From JALORV01 sp963766365 (lineage in GTDB: Bacteria > Pseudomonadota > Gammaproteobacteria > Burkholderiales > Burkholderiaceae_F), in NCBI GenBank assembly GCA_963766365.1, contig CAVXZK010000002.1, forward strand, positions 107,159-171,158: 64,000 nucleotides of DNA. The letters are read 5' to 3'. Of this stretch, positions 9,701 through 17,347 are shown piece after piece. The position numbers and the translations under genes are program-made. Within the stretch, counting starts at the first letter, position 1, and every line of letters begins with the position of its first letter. The notes below the pieces were generated by a model, which was not told the origin of the DNA, searched no databases, and saw nothing but the letters and a program-made list of their open reading frames with translations.

Positions 9701-10826
9701 CCGCGTCGATCATGCGGCACTGGTCACCCCCGACCTGGTGATCGCCCGGCGTTCCTTCCGCAACGTCACGCTCGGCGCGACGCGCACCGCCGGCGGCGGC
9801 TACGACGCCAACGTCGTTTCTGACAGCGTCGTGGGTTACATCGGCTGGCGGCCTGGTCCGGCTGGCGCGACCGGTGGCGCAAGCCTCGGGCAGGTGAATG
9901 CACGCCTGTCGAAGCTCGTCATTCCCGCCAGCAGGAAGGACGAGGTCGTCAGCGCGCTCCAGGCAACGACACGGCCCTACCCTGCATTCGACGTCGCTAT
10001 CGAGAACTTCGAACTCGGACCCACGAAGTACGGTCGACTCGAGTTTGCGGCCTCCAACTCTGGTACGGGCACGGCGGCCGCATGGCGCCTGAGCCGTCTC
10101 GAGGTCTCGAATCCCGACATGAAGGCGAGCGCCACCGGCGACTGGTTGCCGGGGACCTCGGGTGCACGGCGCATGCGTATCAACTTCGTGCTGGATACGG
10201 TCGATGCCGGCGCCACGCTGGCGCGGTTCGGCATCCCGGGAGCCGTTGCCCGCGGGCACGGCAAACTCGAAGGCAAGCTCGACTGGGCCGGATCGCCGCT
10301 GGATCTCGACTACGCGTCGCTGTCCGGCAATCTCGGCCTGCGCGTCGACGACGGCCGCTTCCTCAAGGTCGACAGCCGCGGTGCCGGCCGCCTTCTGACG
10401 CTGCTGTCCTTGCAGTCGCTGTCGCGCTCACTGACAGCCGATTCGCGCGAAGACTTTGGCGAAGGTTTTGCCTTCAGCGCTATCAAGGCGGACGCGACCG
10501 TGAATCGGGGCGTGATGTCGACCGAGAACTTCAGCATGGCCGGTACCGGCGCCGCCGCCTTCATCTCGGGCAGTGTCGACTTGCGCAACGAGACTCAGCA
10601 ACTGCATCTGGTGGTGCTTCCGGAAATCGATGCATCGACTGCCGCCCTTGCGCTGGGTGTCGCCAATCCGATCCTCGGCCTGGGCGCGCTGCTCGCCAAT
10701 ACGGTTCTGAAGGCGCCGCTCTCCAAGGCCTTTGCGCTGGAATACGACATCACGGGAACGTGGAACGACCCGGTGATCGCACGCCGCAGTCGCGTTGTGG
10801 CCGACTCAGTGGAGCCTGTGAGATGA
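6711..10826 (+). CDS. yhdP: YhdP-family AsmA-like envelope protein
   Basis: This very large protein (1371 aa) matches the YhdP/TIGR02099 family in size and layout. It has a cytoplasmic N-terminus, one membrane anchor around residues 64-88 (WGLVACFFAFGMLLLALRYWLL), then a long periplasmic beta-rich region of the AsmA/DUF3971 type and a C-terminal AsmA-like segment (GAAAFISGSVDLRNETQQL). In E. coli YhdP acts with TamB and YdbH in moving phospholipid towards the outer membrane; that role is inferred here from family membership. ATG 6711 is the first plausible start. The stop overlaps the ATG of the following amidase (ATGA), so the two are translationally coupled. Divergent glnE lies upstream. 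Confidence 0.88.
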   Translation: MTPPSERPPTLARELSARAMAIEHALEDVAGQRFEDRLHAAEESIARRYGAGALRVLQLTLRALGWGLVACFFAFGMLLLALRYWLLPDINAMRPRIESIASAALKAPVTIGRVDASWQGLNLALALNDVRITGKRGGAVLALPRIEGTLSWFSLPALEPRFARLRIRAPELEIALLPDGVISVAGIVIDPKDSGGDNAVVDWLLEQNQLLIRDARVTLRDERATPMREILFSDADIRLESGLGGTQFGIRLAPPPAYAAPVDLRGDFRIPPFGSKSDFAKWKGQLFAQVDYIDLDWLNQWLHAPIDVRRANGALRAWLRIDSSDLVGSTTDLALKDVDARLGTDLQPLQLSSFQGRVTQMRWGSDGSGGQQVSLAGVTFILANGAQFPPLDLNFRSTTASSGRPEQYEIDGSRIDLTSLAGIATHVPLGKSLREAIERYAPAGQLMDVSLRWEGPEPEWRTMTARARFERLSIAAQPARDTGGVGTPGFERLTGSLHLERGAGSLKLASRDAVLVFPGVFQEPRIPLDQFQTDLKWKSGDRLEARIDTLQIANADIELSASGTWRAPEGAGSGVADLTGRISRLQANRAHRYVPLLAGEGTLWWLQHAVLEGRVEDAAFRLRGDLARFPFPIAADGEFRVAAQLRDGVLDVSPQVGPDGVRAETPVWPLIRGIDADLLFERQGMTIRGRRGTINGARIAEATARIPDLGHDATLNLNGQVTGALGDMLGYVNASPVAGWIGNITRGAEAQGNARVDLKLDLPLLHAADTRVSGTLLLQNNDLTFVDVPPFSRATGAFTFNERGVRFSNLTAGYLGGQTRLDATTQADGTIVVSAAGNATPPGLKRALDIDIVQRVLDRAQGSARYTASLTTQPGGMVLVAESDLTGLAIDGIAPIRKGAADAMPFRLERSRRSGEEMLRVTAGRSLAIHMEHRRERGTNRLVRGIVAVNEPANLPEDGMLVMVNVPRLDVEAWSAWLGIDLESGATRPAANGDNGFRVDHAALVTPDLVIARRSFRNVTLGATRTAGGGYDANVVSDSVVGYIGWRPGPAGATGGASLGQVNARLSKLVIPASRKDEVVSALQATTRPYPAFDVAIENFELGPTKYGRLEFAASNSGTGTAAAWRLSRLEVSNPDMKASATGDWLPGTSGARRMRINFVLDTVDAGATLARFGIPGAVARGHGKLEGKLDWAGSPLDLDYASLSGNLGLRVDDGRFLKVDSRGAGRLLTLLSLQSLSRSLTADSREDFGEGFAFSAIKADATVNRGVMSTENFSMAGTGAAAFISGSVDLRNETQQLHLVVLPEIDASTAALALGVANPILGLGALLANTVLKAPLSKAFALEYDITGTWNDPVIARRSRVVADSVEPVR

Positions 10827-11662
10827 AGATTCCGCCGCGCCCTCCCGGAACCGTTCGCGTCGCGGCCGTGCAGATGGTTTCGACGCCGCGCGTCGACGCG
10901 AATCTGGCCACGGCGGCGCAGCTGATCGCCGAGGCGACCGCTGCCGGGGCACAGCTGGTCGCGCTGCCCGAGTACTTCTGCCTGATGGGCATGCAGGACA
11001 CCGACAAAGTCGCCGCGCGCGAGCCACTCGGCCGCGGACCGATCCAGGATTTCCTCGCCCACCAGGCACGGCAGCACGGCATCTGGCTTGTCGGCGGCAC
11101 GCTGCCGCTCGAAGCACCGGAAGCCGATCGCGTCCTCAACTCGACACTGGTGTTCGATCCGCGCGGAGAGCGCGTGGCACGCTACGACAAGGTCCATCTG
11201 TTCCGCTTCACACGCGGCGCAGAAAGCTACGACGAGGCGATCACGATCGCGCCCGGGCGCGACGTGTCAACTTTCCTGTTCGATCCGCCAGACGGTCCGG
11301 CTCTGAAGGTGGGTCTCTCGATCTGCTACGACCTGCGCTTCCCGGAGCTTTATCGCGCCATGAAGCAGCCCGACCTGATCCTGGTTCCGGCGGCTTTCAC
11401 GGCGACGACCGGCCGCGCGCATTGGGAGACGCTGCTGCGGGCGCGTGCGATCGAGAACCTCTGCTATGTGCTCGCGCCGGCGCAGGGTGGGCGCCATGAG
11501 AACGGGCGCGCCACGTTCGGTCATTCCATGCTGATCGACCCATGGGGCGAAGTGATTGCCAATCGCCCTGACGGGCCTGGGGTTGTGTTCGGAGACATCG
11601 ACCCGCAGGTGATTTCCCGATGTCGTGCCTCCCTGCCCGCCCTGGCTCATCGCGTGCTGTAA
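10823..11662 (+). CDS. carbon-nitrogen hydrolase, Nit1/omega-amidase type
   Basis: A 279-aa nitrilase-superfamily hydrolase. The catalytic Glu-Lys-Cys triad is visible at E50 (ALPEYF), K123 (YDKVHLF) and C168 (GLSICYDLRFPEL). These motifs are those of the Nit1/deaminated-glutathione amidase branch, which removes a damaged glutathione by-product; omega-amidase activity is the alternative. ATG 10823 overlaps the yhdP stop and replaces a long open upstream extension that is only antisense shadow of yhdP. tldD follows after about 100 bases. The yhdP-nit-tldD order is common in betaproteobacteria, so the three are probably one operon, though I see no shared function. Confidence 0.88.
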   Translation: MKIPPRPPGTVRVAAVQMVSTPRVDANLATAAQLIAEATAAGAQLVALPEYFCLMGMQDTDKVAAREPLGRGPIQDFLAHQARQHGIWLVGGTLPLEAPEADRVLNSTLVFDPRGERVARYDKVHLFRFTRGAESYDEAITIAPGRDVSTFLFDPPDGPALKVGLSICYDLRFPELYRAMKQPDLILVPAAFTATTGRAHWETLLRARAIENLCYVLAPAQGGRHENGRATFGHSMLIDPWGEVIANRPDGPGVVFGDIDPQVISRCRASLPALAHRVL

Positions 11663-11767
11663 CTCCGGCGTTTCGAAGGGCAGCTGCCCCTATACACTGC
11701 GCGCTTTGCCGGTATGGCGCGCCACTTCGCCGACGCTGTATCGACATGCACCTACTCTGATTGCCCC

Positions 11768-13228
11768 ATGAAAGCCCACGATCCTGCGCTTGATCGCCTG
11801 GCCACTGCCAAGGCGCTGCTCCTCGACCCCTACGGCCTCGATGAAGGGCATCTGCAAAAGGTGCTGTCGACGATCTTCGAACACCGGGCCGACTATGCGG
11901 ACCTGTACTTCCAGTACACCCGCAACGAGTCGTTCTCGCTGGAGGAAGGCATCGTCAAGAGCGGCAGTTTCGACATCGAACAGGGCGTCGGCGTGCGTGC
12001 CGTCGCCGGCGACCGGACCGCGTTCGCATATTCCGACGACCTGTCCCTCGAATCGCTGACCGAAGCCGCCGTCACGGCGCGTGCGATTGCGCGGCAGGGC
12101 AGCGGCAAGGTGCGCATCGCGCCGCGCATAGCACCACGTTCCCAGGCAGCGCTGTATGGCACGGCGGACCCGGTCGCCTCCCTCGACGCTGCCGAGAAGA
12201 TCCGGTTGCTCGAGCGCATTGAAAGGATCGCCCGCGGCCGCGACCCGCGCGTAAAGCAGGTGATGGCCAACATCGGCGCGGAGTACGACGTCGTGCTGGT
12301 CGCCCGCAGCGACGGCGTGCTCGCGGCCGACGTGCGGCCCCTGGTGCAGCTGTCGGTCACGGTCATCGTCGAAGAGCATGGACGTCGCGAACAGGGCTTC
12401 TCGGGCGGTGGCGGCCGCCATGATCTCGCCTTCTTCTCGGAGGAGCGCCTTGTCGAGCACGCGAACAAGGCGGTCGATCAGGCACTCGTCAATCTGGCGG
12501 CCAAGCCCGCACCTGCAGGCGTCATGCCGGTGGTGCTCGGCCCGGGCTGGCCAGGCATCCTGCTGCACGAGGCCGTCGGCCACGGCCTCGAAGGCGATTT
12601 CAATCGCAAGGGCTCAAGCGCCTTTGCCGGTCGCGTCGGCCAGCGTGTGGCTTCACCCGGCGTCACGGTGGTCGACGATGGCACGCTGCCCAACCGCCGC
12701 GGCTCGCTCAATATCGATGACGAGGGCAACGCGACGCAGCGCACCGTGATGATCGAGGACGGCATCCTGCGTGGCTACATCCAGGATTCGCTGAACGCAC
12801 GCCTGATGAAGGTCACACCTACCGGCAACGGCCGGCGCGAATCGTTTGCTCACCTGCCGATGCCGCGCATGACCAACACCTACATGCTCGCCGGCGACCA
12901 CGCGCCCGAGGAGATCATCCGCTCGGTGAAGTCAGGCCTATATGCGAGCAACTTCCGCGGTGGCCAGGTTGACATCACCAATGGCAAGTTCGTGTTCAGC
13001 ATGGCCGAGGCCTACCTGATCGAGAACGGCCGCATCACGGCGCCGGTGAAGGGCGCGACGCTGATCGGTAACGGCCCGGATGCGCTGACGCGAGTGACGA
13101 TGATCGGCAGCGACATGGAGCTCGATCTCGGCATCGGCACCTGCGGCAAGGACGGCCAGAGCGTTCCGGTCGGTGTCGGTCAGCCCACGCTGCGCATCGA
13201 GGGCCTCACGGTCGGGGGGACGGCGTAG
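11768..13228 (+). CDS. tldD: metalloprotease TldD
   Basis: A 486-aa protein that is TldD, the catalytic metalloprotease subunit of the TldD/TldE (PmbA) heterodimer, which degrades unfolded peptides and matures microcins or modifies leader peptides. The zinc-binding signature HEAVGH lies at residues 267-272, followed by the conserved GLEGDFNRKGSSAF stretch. The glycine-rich C-terminal NGKFVFSMAEAYLIENG and GNGPDALTRV blocks are also present. ATG 11768 was preferred over an upstream start at 11714 because homologues begin close to it. The partner tldE is not in this window. It follows the Nit amidase and precedes a hairpin-rich gap of about 220 bases. Confidence 0.92.
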   Translation: MKAHDPALDRLATAKALLLDPYGLDEGHLQKVLSTIFEHRADYADLYFQYTRNESFSLEEGIVKSGSFDIEQGVGVRAVAGDRTAFAYSDDLSLESLTEAAVTARAIARQGSGKVRIAPRIAPRSQAALYGTADPVASLDAAEKIRLLERIERIARGRDPRVKQVMANIGAEYDVVLVARSDGVLAADVRPLVQLSVTVIVEEHGRREQGFSGGGGRHDLAFFSEERLVEHANKAVDQALVNLAAKPAPAGVMPVVLGPGWPGILLHEAVGHGLEGDFNRKGSSAFAGRVGQRVASPGVTVVDDGTLPNRRGSLNIDDEGNATQRTVMIEDGILRGYIQDSLNARLMKVTPTGNGRRESFAHLPMPRMTNTYMLAGDHAPEEIIRSVKSGLYASNFRGGQVDITNGKFVFSMAEAYLIENGRITAPVKGATLIGNGPDALTRVTMIGSDMELDLGIGTCGKDGQSVPVGVGQPTLRIEGLTVGGTA

Positions 13229-13243
13229 GTGAGCTGGATGTAC

Positions 13244-13310
13244 GCGACGGCTGCGCCGTCGCACGTGCATCAAGCTCGGTCTGATCAGGCGCGCCGCCTT
13301 GGGGCGGCGC
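13244..13310 (+). terminator. two strong GC hairpins after tldD
   Basis: Two perfect hairpins follow the tldD stop. One has an 8-bp stem with a 3-base loop (13244-13251 with 13255-13262); the other has an 8-bp all-GC stem with a 4-base loop (13291-13298 with 13303-13310). Neither is followed by a T-run, so intrinsic termination is uncertain. They may instead be Rho-related or mRNA-stabilising structures. Confidence 0.35.
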
Positions 13311-13450
13311 GGCGGCGGCGCGCAGTACAAAAGCACAAAAGCTCGCGGGACCTGCCGTGTTCGCCACGCATCAGCGGGGCGCGCTTGGCATAATTTTCGT
13401 ATAACAGCGAAGCCGTTCGGGGAGATCCACTGAAGTTCCTGCCGCCGATC

Positions 13451-14032
13451 GTGTGGCTGACGCGCCTGCTCGTCGGTGCGTACCCGCGCTGGATCGGGTC
13501 TGCACCGACTGCGGCACAGCGCATCTATTTCGGCAATCACACGAGCCACATGGATACCGTGGTGCTGTGGGCCGCACTGCCGGAAGAACTGCGCTCGAAC
13601 ACCCGACCGGTCGCCGCCAAGGACTACTGGGACAAGCCGGGCATCCGCGGCGTCATCGCGCGTGACGAGCTGAACGTCGTGATGGTCGATCGCAGTCGCG
13701 AGGACCCCGACGCCGATCCGCTCGACCCGCTGAAGGACGCGCTCGAGCATGGTTTCTCCCTGATCATCTTTCCCGAGGGCACCCGCAGCGCGCAGCCGCT
13801 TCCGGGCCCCTTCAAGAGCGGGCTCTACCACCTCGCCAGCGAGTTCCCGCAGGTCGAGCTGATTCCGGTCTACATAGAGAACCTGCATCGGAGCATGCCC
13901 AAGGGCGCGCTGCTGCCCGTTCCGATCATCTGCACGGTCCGTTTCGGCGCGGCGCTCTCGCTCGCGCCCGGCGAGGACAAGGACCTCTTCCTTGAGCGCG
14001 CGCGCGCTGCGGTGATCCGGCTCGCAAGCTGA
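13451..14032 (+). CDS. 1-acyl-sn-glycerol-3-phosphate acyltransferase family protein
   Basis: About 193 residues with the PlsC acyltransferase signatures: block I NHTSHMD (H30 and D35, the catalytic HX4D) and block III FPEGTRS. This family transfers an acyl chain to lysophosphatidic acid or related lipids at the inner membrane. GTG 13451 is the conventional start, but a better-placed CTG at 13430 would add seven residues (KFLPPI after the initiator). That CTG lies five bases after GGGGAG and continues the hydrophobic N-terminus, so translation may really begin there. The stop overlaps the next ATG by one base (TGATG), coupling it to a CdsA-like enzyme; together they could make phosphatidic acid and CDP-diacylglycerol. 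Confidence 0.82.
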   Translation: MWLTRLLVGAYPRWIGSAPTAAQRIYFGNHTSHMDTVVLWAALPEELRSNTRPVAAKDYWDKPGIRGVIARDELNVVMVDRSREDPDADPLDPLKDALEHGFSLIIFPEGTRSAQPLPGPFKSGLYHLASEFPQVELIPVYIENLHRSMPKGALLPVPIICTVRFGAALSLAPGEDKDLFLERARAAVIRLAS

Positions 14033-14988
14033 TGAACCTCAGCCTCAACGAAACCTTCCTCGCGGTGTTCTGCACGCTGGCGATCCTGTCGGCGGTGGCG
14101 ACCGGGGTCGGCCAGTGGGCGGCCCACCATACGATCGACTCCGCACGACTCGCACGTCTGGGCCTGCTCAATTCGAGAATTCGCGGCTCCTGGTCGGTAC
14201 TGGCCGTCTTCACGATTGCCTTCGCGATGGGACCGGTGGCGCTGCTGGTCGTCTTCGCACTCGCCTCGTTCTTCGCGTTGCGCGAGTTCGTGTCACTGAC
14301 GCCGATCAAGTCGTCGGACCATTGGGCCTTGGTCGTTGCCTTTTACCTCGTGATTCCGGCGCAGTACCTTCTGCTCGGCTTTGGCCGGGCCAGCGTGTTT
14401 GCGACCTTCATTCCCGTCTACATCTTCCTGCTGCTGCCGGTCGTCGTGGCGATCCGGCAGGACAACGAGCGCTTTCTAGAACGCGTCGCCAAGGTGCAAT
14501 GGGGCCTGATGATCAGTGTCTATTGCATCAGCCATGCGCCGGCGATTGCGACCTTGCCGATCAAGGGCTACGAGGGCCGCGGACCGCTGTTGCTGCTGTT
14601 CTTCCTGCTGGTGCTGTTCCTGTCCGACCTGCTGCAGATCATCTTCAGCGCCATGCTCGACGGGCCGGCGCTGAAGTCCAACCCGAACAAGACCGCCAAG
14701 GGCGTGCTCGCTGGCAGCGCCTGCGGAGCGCTGATCGGCACACTCTTGTGGTGGATGACGCCGTTTACGTGGTGGCAGGCGTTGATCATGTCGCTCGTCA
14801 TCGTCGGCACTGGCTACCTCGGCAGCGTGGTGCTGGCTGCCGTCAAGCAGAGCCTGGGCGCCCGCCTGTGGGACACCGAGTTCGAGCTCACCCGCGGCGT
14901 GCTGGAGCGGCTCGATGCGCTCACCTTTGCGGCGCCGCTCTTCTGGCAGATCACCCGTTATTTCTGGGTCATCCGCGCCGACGTCTGA
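14032..14988 (+). CDS. CdsA-type phosphatidate cytidylyltransferase
   Basis: A 318-aa polytopic membrane protein of the CTP-transferase (CdsA) family, with seven or eight hydrophobic segments and the conserved C-terminal stretch around GVLERLDALTFAAPLFW, which corresponds to the family's polar signature just before the last helix. Family members convert phosphatidate and CTP to CDP-diacylglycerol at the inner membrane. It resembles the YnbB-like branch, which often accompanies a small acyltransferase and sometimes a CDP-alcohol phosphatidyltransferase, so it may be a second, accessory copy rather than the housekeeping cdsA. It is translationally coupled to the acyltransferase through TGATG. 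The aroG leader transcript begins shortly after its stop. Confidence 0.78.
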   Translation: MNLSLNETFLAVFCTLAILSAVATGVGQWAAHHTIDSARLARLGLLNSRIRGSWSVLAVFTIAFAMGPVALLVVFALASFFALREFVSLTPIKSSDHWALVVAFYLVIPAQYLLLGFGRASVFATFIPVYIFLLLPVVVAIRQDNERFLERVAKVQWGLMISVYCISHAPAIATLPIKGYEGRGPLLLLFFLLVLFLSDLLQIIFSAMLDGPALKSNPNKTAKGVLAGSACGALIGTLLWWMTPFTWWQALIMSLVIVGTGYLGSVVLAAVKQSLGARLWDTEFELTRGVLERLDALTFAAPLFWQITRYFWVIRADV

Positions 14989-15009
14989 CCGGTCTCAAGC
15001 CGTGCCGGC

Positions 15010-15039
15010 TTGCGGCCCTGCAGCAACCTCGGGTATCTT
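15010..15039 (+). promoter_or_regulatory. candidate sigma70 promoter of the aroG leader
   Basis: TTGCGG (15010-15015) and TATCTT (15034-15039) are separated by 18 bases, about 38 bases upstream of the leader-peptide ATG. Spacing and position fit a promoter for the attenuator transcript. The hexamers are imperfect, so this is a prediction. Confidence 0.4.
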
Positions 15040-15076
15040 GCGGTCTCGCGTCGCGTTTGCGCGGCGCGCGCTGACC

Positions 15077-15160
15077 ATGAACCTGACTGCGCGCTTCTAT
15101 TTTTTCTACTTTTGTGGCTTTTTCCGGCCCTTGGCGGAGAGAGTCGAACGGCGCGCGTAA
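15077..15160 (+). CDS. aroG leader peptide, Phe/Tyr-rich
   Basis: A 27-residue ORF (ATG 15077, stop TAA) placed between a candidate promoter and a strong attenuator terminator upstream of DAHP synthase. Residues 7-16 read FYFFYFCGFF, that is six phenylalanines and two tyrosines in ten codons, followed by RPLAERVERRA. Such a run is the hallmark of a regulatory leader peptide: a ribosome stalls on these codons when charged tRNA-Phe (or tRNA-Tyr) is scarce. The stall region ends just before the segment 15129-15137, which can pair with the terminator's 5' arm. The peptide itself is presumably not functional after synthesis. I am confident of its role by analogy with the classical phe and trp leaders of enteric bacteria. 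Confidence 0.85.
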   Translation: MNLTARFYFFYFCGFFRPLAERVERRA

Positions 15161-15192
15161 CGAGAGACACCGAATCGACCCGAACCGCCAGG
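15129..15192 (+). promoter_or_regulatory. candidate antiterminator pairing of the aroG attenuator
   Basis: The segment CCTTGGCGG at 15129-15137, inside the end of the leader ORF, is complementary to CCGCCAGG at 15185-15192 with one bulged base. The latter is the 5' arm of the terminator. Pairing of the two would prevent the terminator hairpin. A ribosome stalled at the Phe/Tyr run leaves 15129-15137 free; a ribosome at the stop codon would mask it. A further 9-base complement (15199-15207 with 15217-15225) could also compete with the terminator's 3' arm. Confidence 0.6.
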
Positions 15193-15216
15193 CCCAAACA
15201 CCTGGCGGTTTTTTTT
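15183..15216 (+). terminator. intrinsic attenuator terminator upstream of aroG
   Basis: A perfect 10-bp stem (AACCGCCAGG at 15183-15192 with CCTGGCGGTT at 15201-15210), an 8-base loop and a run of eight Ts (15209-15216) make a textbook Rho-independent terminator. It lies between the Phe/Tyr-rich leader peptide and the DAHP synthase start, so it must act as a conditional attenuator, since otherwise aroG could not be reached from the leader promoter. Confidence 0.9.
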
Positions 15217-15272
15217 CGCCAGGTGGGCCGGCCGGGAAACGCCGAGGAACCACGATGGACGGAGCACGAACC

Positions 15273-16349
15273 ATGCGCTACATGACCGATGACCTGCGGA
15301 TCCGCGAGATCAAGGAACTCTCGCCGCCGTCGCACCTGATCCGCGAGTTCCCGTGCGAAGACGTCGCATCGGTCACGGTGCACGAGAGCCGGCAGGCGAT
15401 TCATCGCATCCTGCACGGTATGGATGACCGGCTGGTCGTGGTGATCGGGCCGTGCTCGATCCACGATCCGTCGGCAGCGCTGGATTACGCCCGCAAGCTG
15501 AAAGCCGAACGCGACCGCCTCACGGCGGACCTCGAGATCGTCATGCGCGTCTACTTCGAGAAGCCCCGCACCACGGTGGGCTGGAAGGGCCTGATCAACG
15601 ATCCCGACATGGACGGCAGTTTTCGCATCAACCACGGCCTGCGCGTAGCGCGCGAGCTTCTGATGGAGATCAACGCAGCCGGCCTGCCCGCCGGCTGCGA
15701 GTATCTCGACATGATCACGCCGCAGTACATCGCCGACTTCGTCGCGTGGGGCGCGATCGGTGCGCGCACGACCGAGAGCCAGGTGCACCGCGAATTGGCC
15801 TCCGGCCTGTCGTGTCCGGTCGGCTTCAAGAATGGCACCGACGGCAACATCAGGATCGCCGCAGACGCCATCAAGGCCGCGCAGCAACCCCACCATTTCC
15901 TGTCGGTCACGAAGGGCGGCCACTCGGCCATCGTCTCCACCAAGGGCAACGAGGACTGCCACATCATCCTGCGCGGCGGCAGGCAGCCGAACTTCGATGT
16001 CTCAAGCGTCGAGGCGGCGTGCGTTGAACTCGGCAAGGCAGGCCTGGCGCAGCGGCTGATGATCGACGCCAGCCACGCCAACAGCCAGAAGAACCATGCG
16101 AACCAGGTCCCGGTCTGCGAGAACGTCGCGCAGCAACTCGCTGCCGGCGACACGCGCATCATCGGCGTCATGGTCGAGGGCAACCTCACTGCGGGGCGGC
16201 AGGACCTCGTTCCCGGCAAGCCGCTGAACTACGGCCAGTCGGTTACCGACGCCTGCATCGGCTGGGACGACAGCGTGCGCGTGCTGGACACACTGGCCGA
16301 GGGCGTGCGACAGCGTCGACTGAAGGCCACGAACTACAGCGGGAAGTAG
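15273..16349 (+). CDS. aroG: 3-deoxy-7-phosphoheptulonate synthase, AroG type
   Basis: The first enzyme of the shikimate pathway: it condenses phosphoenolpyruvate and erythrose 4-phosphate to DAHP in the cytoplasm. The 358-aa product aligns from its first residues (MRYMTDDLRIREIKEL) with E. coli AroG, and shows the class I DAHP synthase blocks VVIGPCSIHDP, MRVYFEKPRTTVGWKG, GAIGARTTESQVHRELASG and MIDASHAN. ATG 15273 follows GGAG by eight bases and matches the E. coli N-terminus; ATG 15255 with its own GAGGAA site is an alternative adding six residues. Regulation is visible: a Phe/Tyr leader peptide and terminator precede it, implying transcriptional attenuation by aromatic amino acid supply, besides probable feedback inhibition by phenylalanine. 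Confidence 0.95.
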   Translation: MRYMTDDLRIREIKELSPPSHLIREFPCEDVASVTVHESRQAIHRILHGMDDRLVVVIGPCSIHDPSAALDYARKLKAERDRLTADLEIVMRVYFEKPRTTVGWKGLINDPDMDGSFRINHGLRVARELLMEINAAGLPAGCEYLDMITPQYIADFVAWGAIGARTTESQVHRELASGLSCPVGFKNGTDGNIRIAADAIKAAQQPHHFLSVTKGGHSAIVSTKGNEDCHIILRGGRQPNFDVSSVEAACVELGKAGLAQRLMIDASHANSQKNHANQVPVCENVAQQLAAGDTRIIGVMVEGNLTAGRQDLVPGKPLNYGQSVTDACIGWDDSVRVLDTLAEGVRQRRLKATNYSGK

Positions 16350-16418
16350 CGCCGGCACCCACCGGCCGCTGGCGCTACTGCCGTTCGTCGGGGCGCCGTT
16401 GACAGTTCGGGCTCTCGC

Positions 16419-16442
16419 TATCAAGGTGATATCACTTTGATA
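16419..16442 (+). promoter_or_regulatory. 24-bp near-palindromic operator upstream of the SPFH operon
   Basis: The half-site TATCAAGGTGAT (16419-16430) is followed by ATCACTTTGATA (16431-16442). The two halves are inverted repeats with a single mismatched pair out of twelve. The palindrome ends directly against the AGGAGG Shine-Dalgarno (16442-16447) and begins 14 bases after a consensus TTGACA (16399-16404). A bound protein would block promoter clearance. The best local candidate is the ribbon-helix-helix protein encoded last in this operon. Confidence 0.65.
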
Positions 16443-16452
16443 GGAGGCCGCA

Positions 16453-17337
16453 ATGCAACCCATGCCCCGCACCAACGAAGTCGAGCGCAGCAGCGCGAGC
16501 GGCTACGTCTGGATCGCCGTCGGACTCGCGCTGATCGCCGCCGGCGTCTTCCTCGTGGTGCGGCCGGCAGGTCCGATCCTCCTGTTCTCCGGCGTGCTGC
16601 TGATCCTCGCCGGCGCCCTGGTACTGGCGGGCCTGTACATGTTGCAGCCCAACGAGGCCGCGATCCTGCTGCTGTTCGGCGAGTATGTCGGGACCGACCG
16701 GGCCGAGGGCCTGCGCTGGGCCAACCCGTTCTACAAGAAGCAGAAGATCAGCCTGCGCGCGCACAACCTGATGAGCGAGCGGCTGAAGGTCAACGACAAG
16801 CGCGGCAACCCGATCGAGATTGCTGCAGCGATCGTCTGGCGGGTGCGCAACACCGCACAGGCGGTGTTTGACGTTGAGGACTACGACGAGTACGTGCGCG
16901 TACAGGCCGAAGCGGCGATCCGCCATCTCGCCTCGAGATACGCCTATGACGAAGGCGAGCACGAGGGGTCCGACGAGCCAACCCTGCGCGCCAGCCAGGA
17001 CCGCGTGACGGAGGCGCTGATCCGCGAGCTGGCCGATCGCCTCGACCAGGCCGGCATCGTCGTGGAAGACGCGAAACTGACCCACCTCGCCTACGCGCCG
17101 GAAATCGCGCAGGTCATGCTGCGGCGCCAGCAGGCCGAGGCGATCATCGCTGCGCGCAGCAAGATCGTGCATGGCGCGGTCAGCATGGTGGAAATGGCGC
17201 TCAAGGGCCTGTCGGAGCGCGACATCGTGCACCTCGACGACGAGCGCCGTGCAGCGATGGTCAGCAACCTTCTGGTGGTGCTGTGCTCCGAGGGCGAGGC
17301 GCAGCCGGTGATCAATACCGGCACGCTCTACCAGTAA
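16453..17337 (+). CDS. SPFH/Band 7 domain membrane protein
   Basis: A 294-aa member of the SPFH (stomatin/prohibitin/flotillin/HflK) superfamily. The N-terminus has two adjacent hydrophobic segments (about residues 18-37 and 41-61), then the SPFH domain begins at YMLQPNEAAILLLFGEYVGT. Further blocks include GLRWANPFYKK, NPIEIAAAIVWRV and a coiled-coil-prone stretch (QVMLRRQQAEAIIAARSKIVHGAVSMVEMALKGL). Such proteins scaffold membrane microdomains and often regulate membrane proteases. A strong AGGAGG precedes ATG 16453 by five bases. It heads a compact four-gene unit with a two-helix membrane protein, a PH-like membrane protein and an RHH regulator. The actual partner or client is not evident. 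Confidence 0.85.
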   Translation: MQPMPRTNEVERSSASGYVWIAVGLALIAAGVFLVVRPAGPILLFSGVLLILAGALVLAGLYMLQPNEAAILLLFGEYVGTDRAEGLRWANPFYKKQKISLRAHNLMSERLKVNDKRGNPIEIAAAIVWRVRNTAQAVFDVEDYDEYVRVQAEAAIRHLASRYAYDEGEHEGSDEPTLRASQDRVTEALIRELADRLDQAGIVVEDAKLTHLAYAPEIAQVMLRRQQAEAIIAARSKIVHGAVSMVEMALKGLSERDIVHLDDERRAAMVSNLLVVLCSEGEAQPVINTGTLYQ

Positions 17338-17347
17338 GGAGCCGGCG

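Noticed and set aside
8127..10259. A 710-codon minus-strand frame inside yhdP
   Set aside because: It is an antisense shadow of a well-recognised gene in GC-rich DNA, and its translation is Arg/Asp/Gly/Ala-rich without any family motif. The same holds for long frames at 19491-21197 (+), 30112-31980 (-) and 41304-42893 (+).
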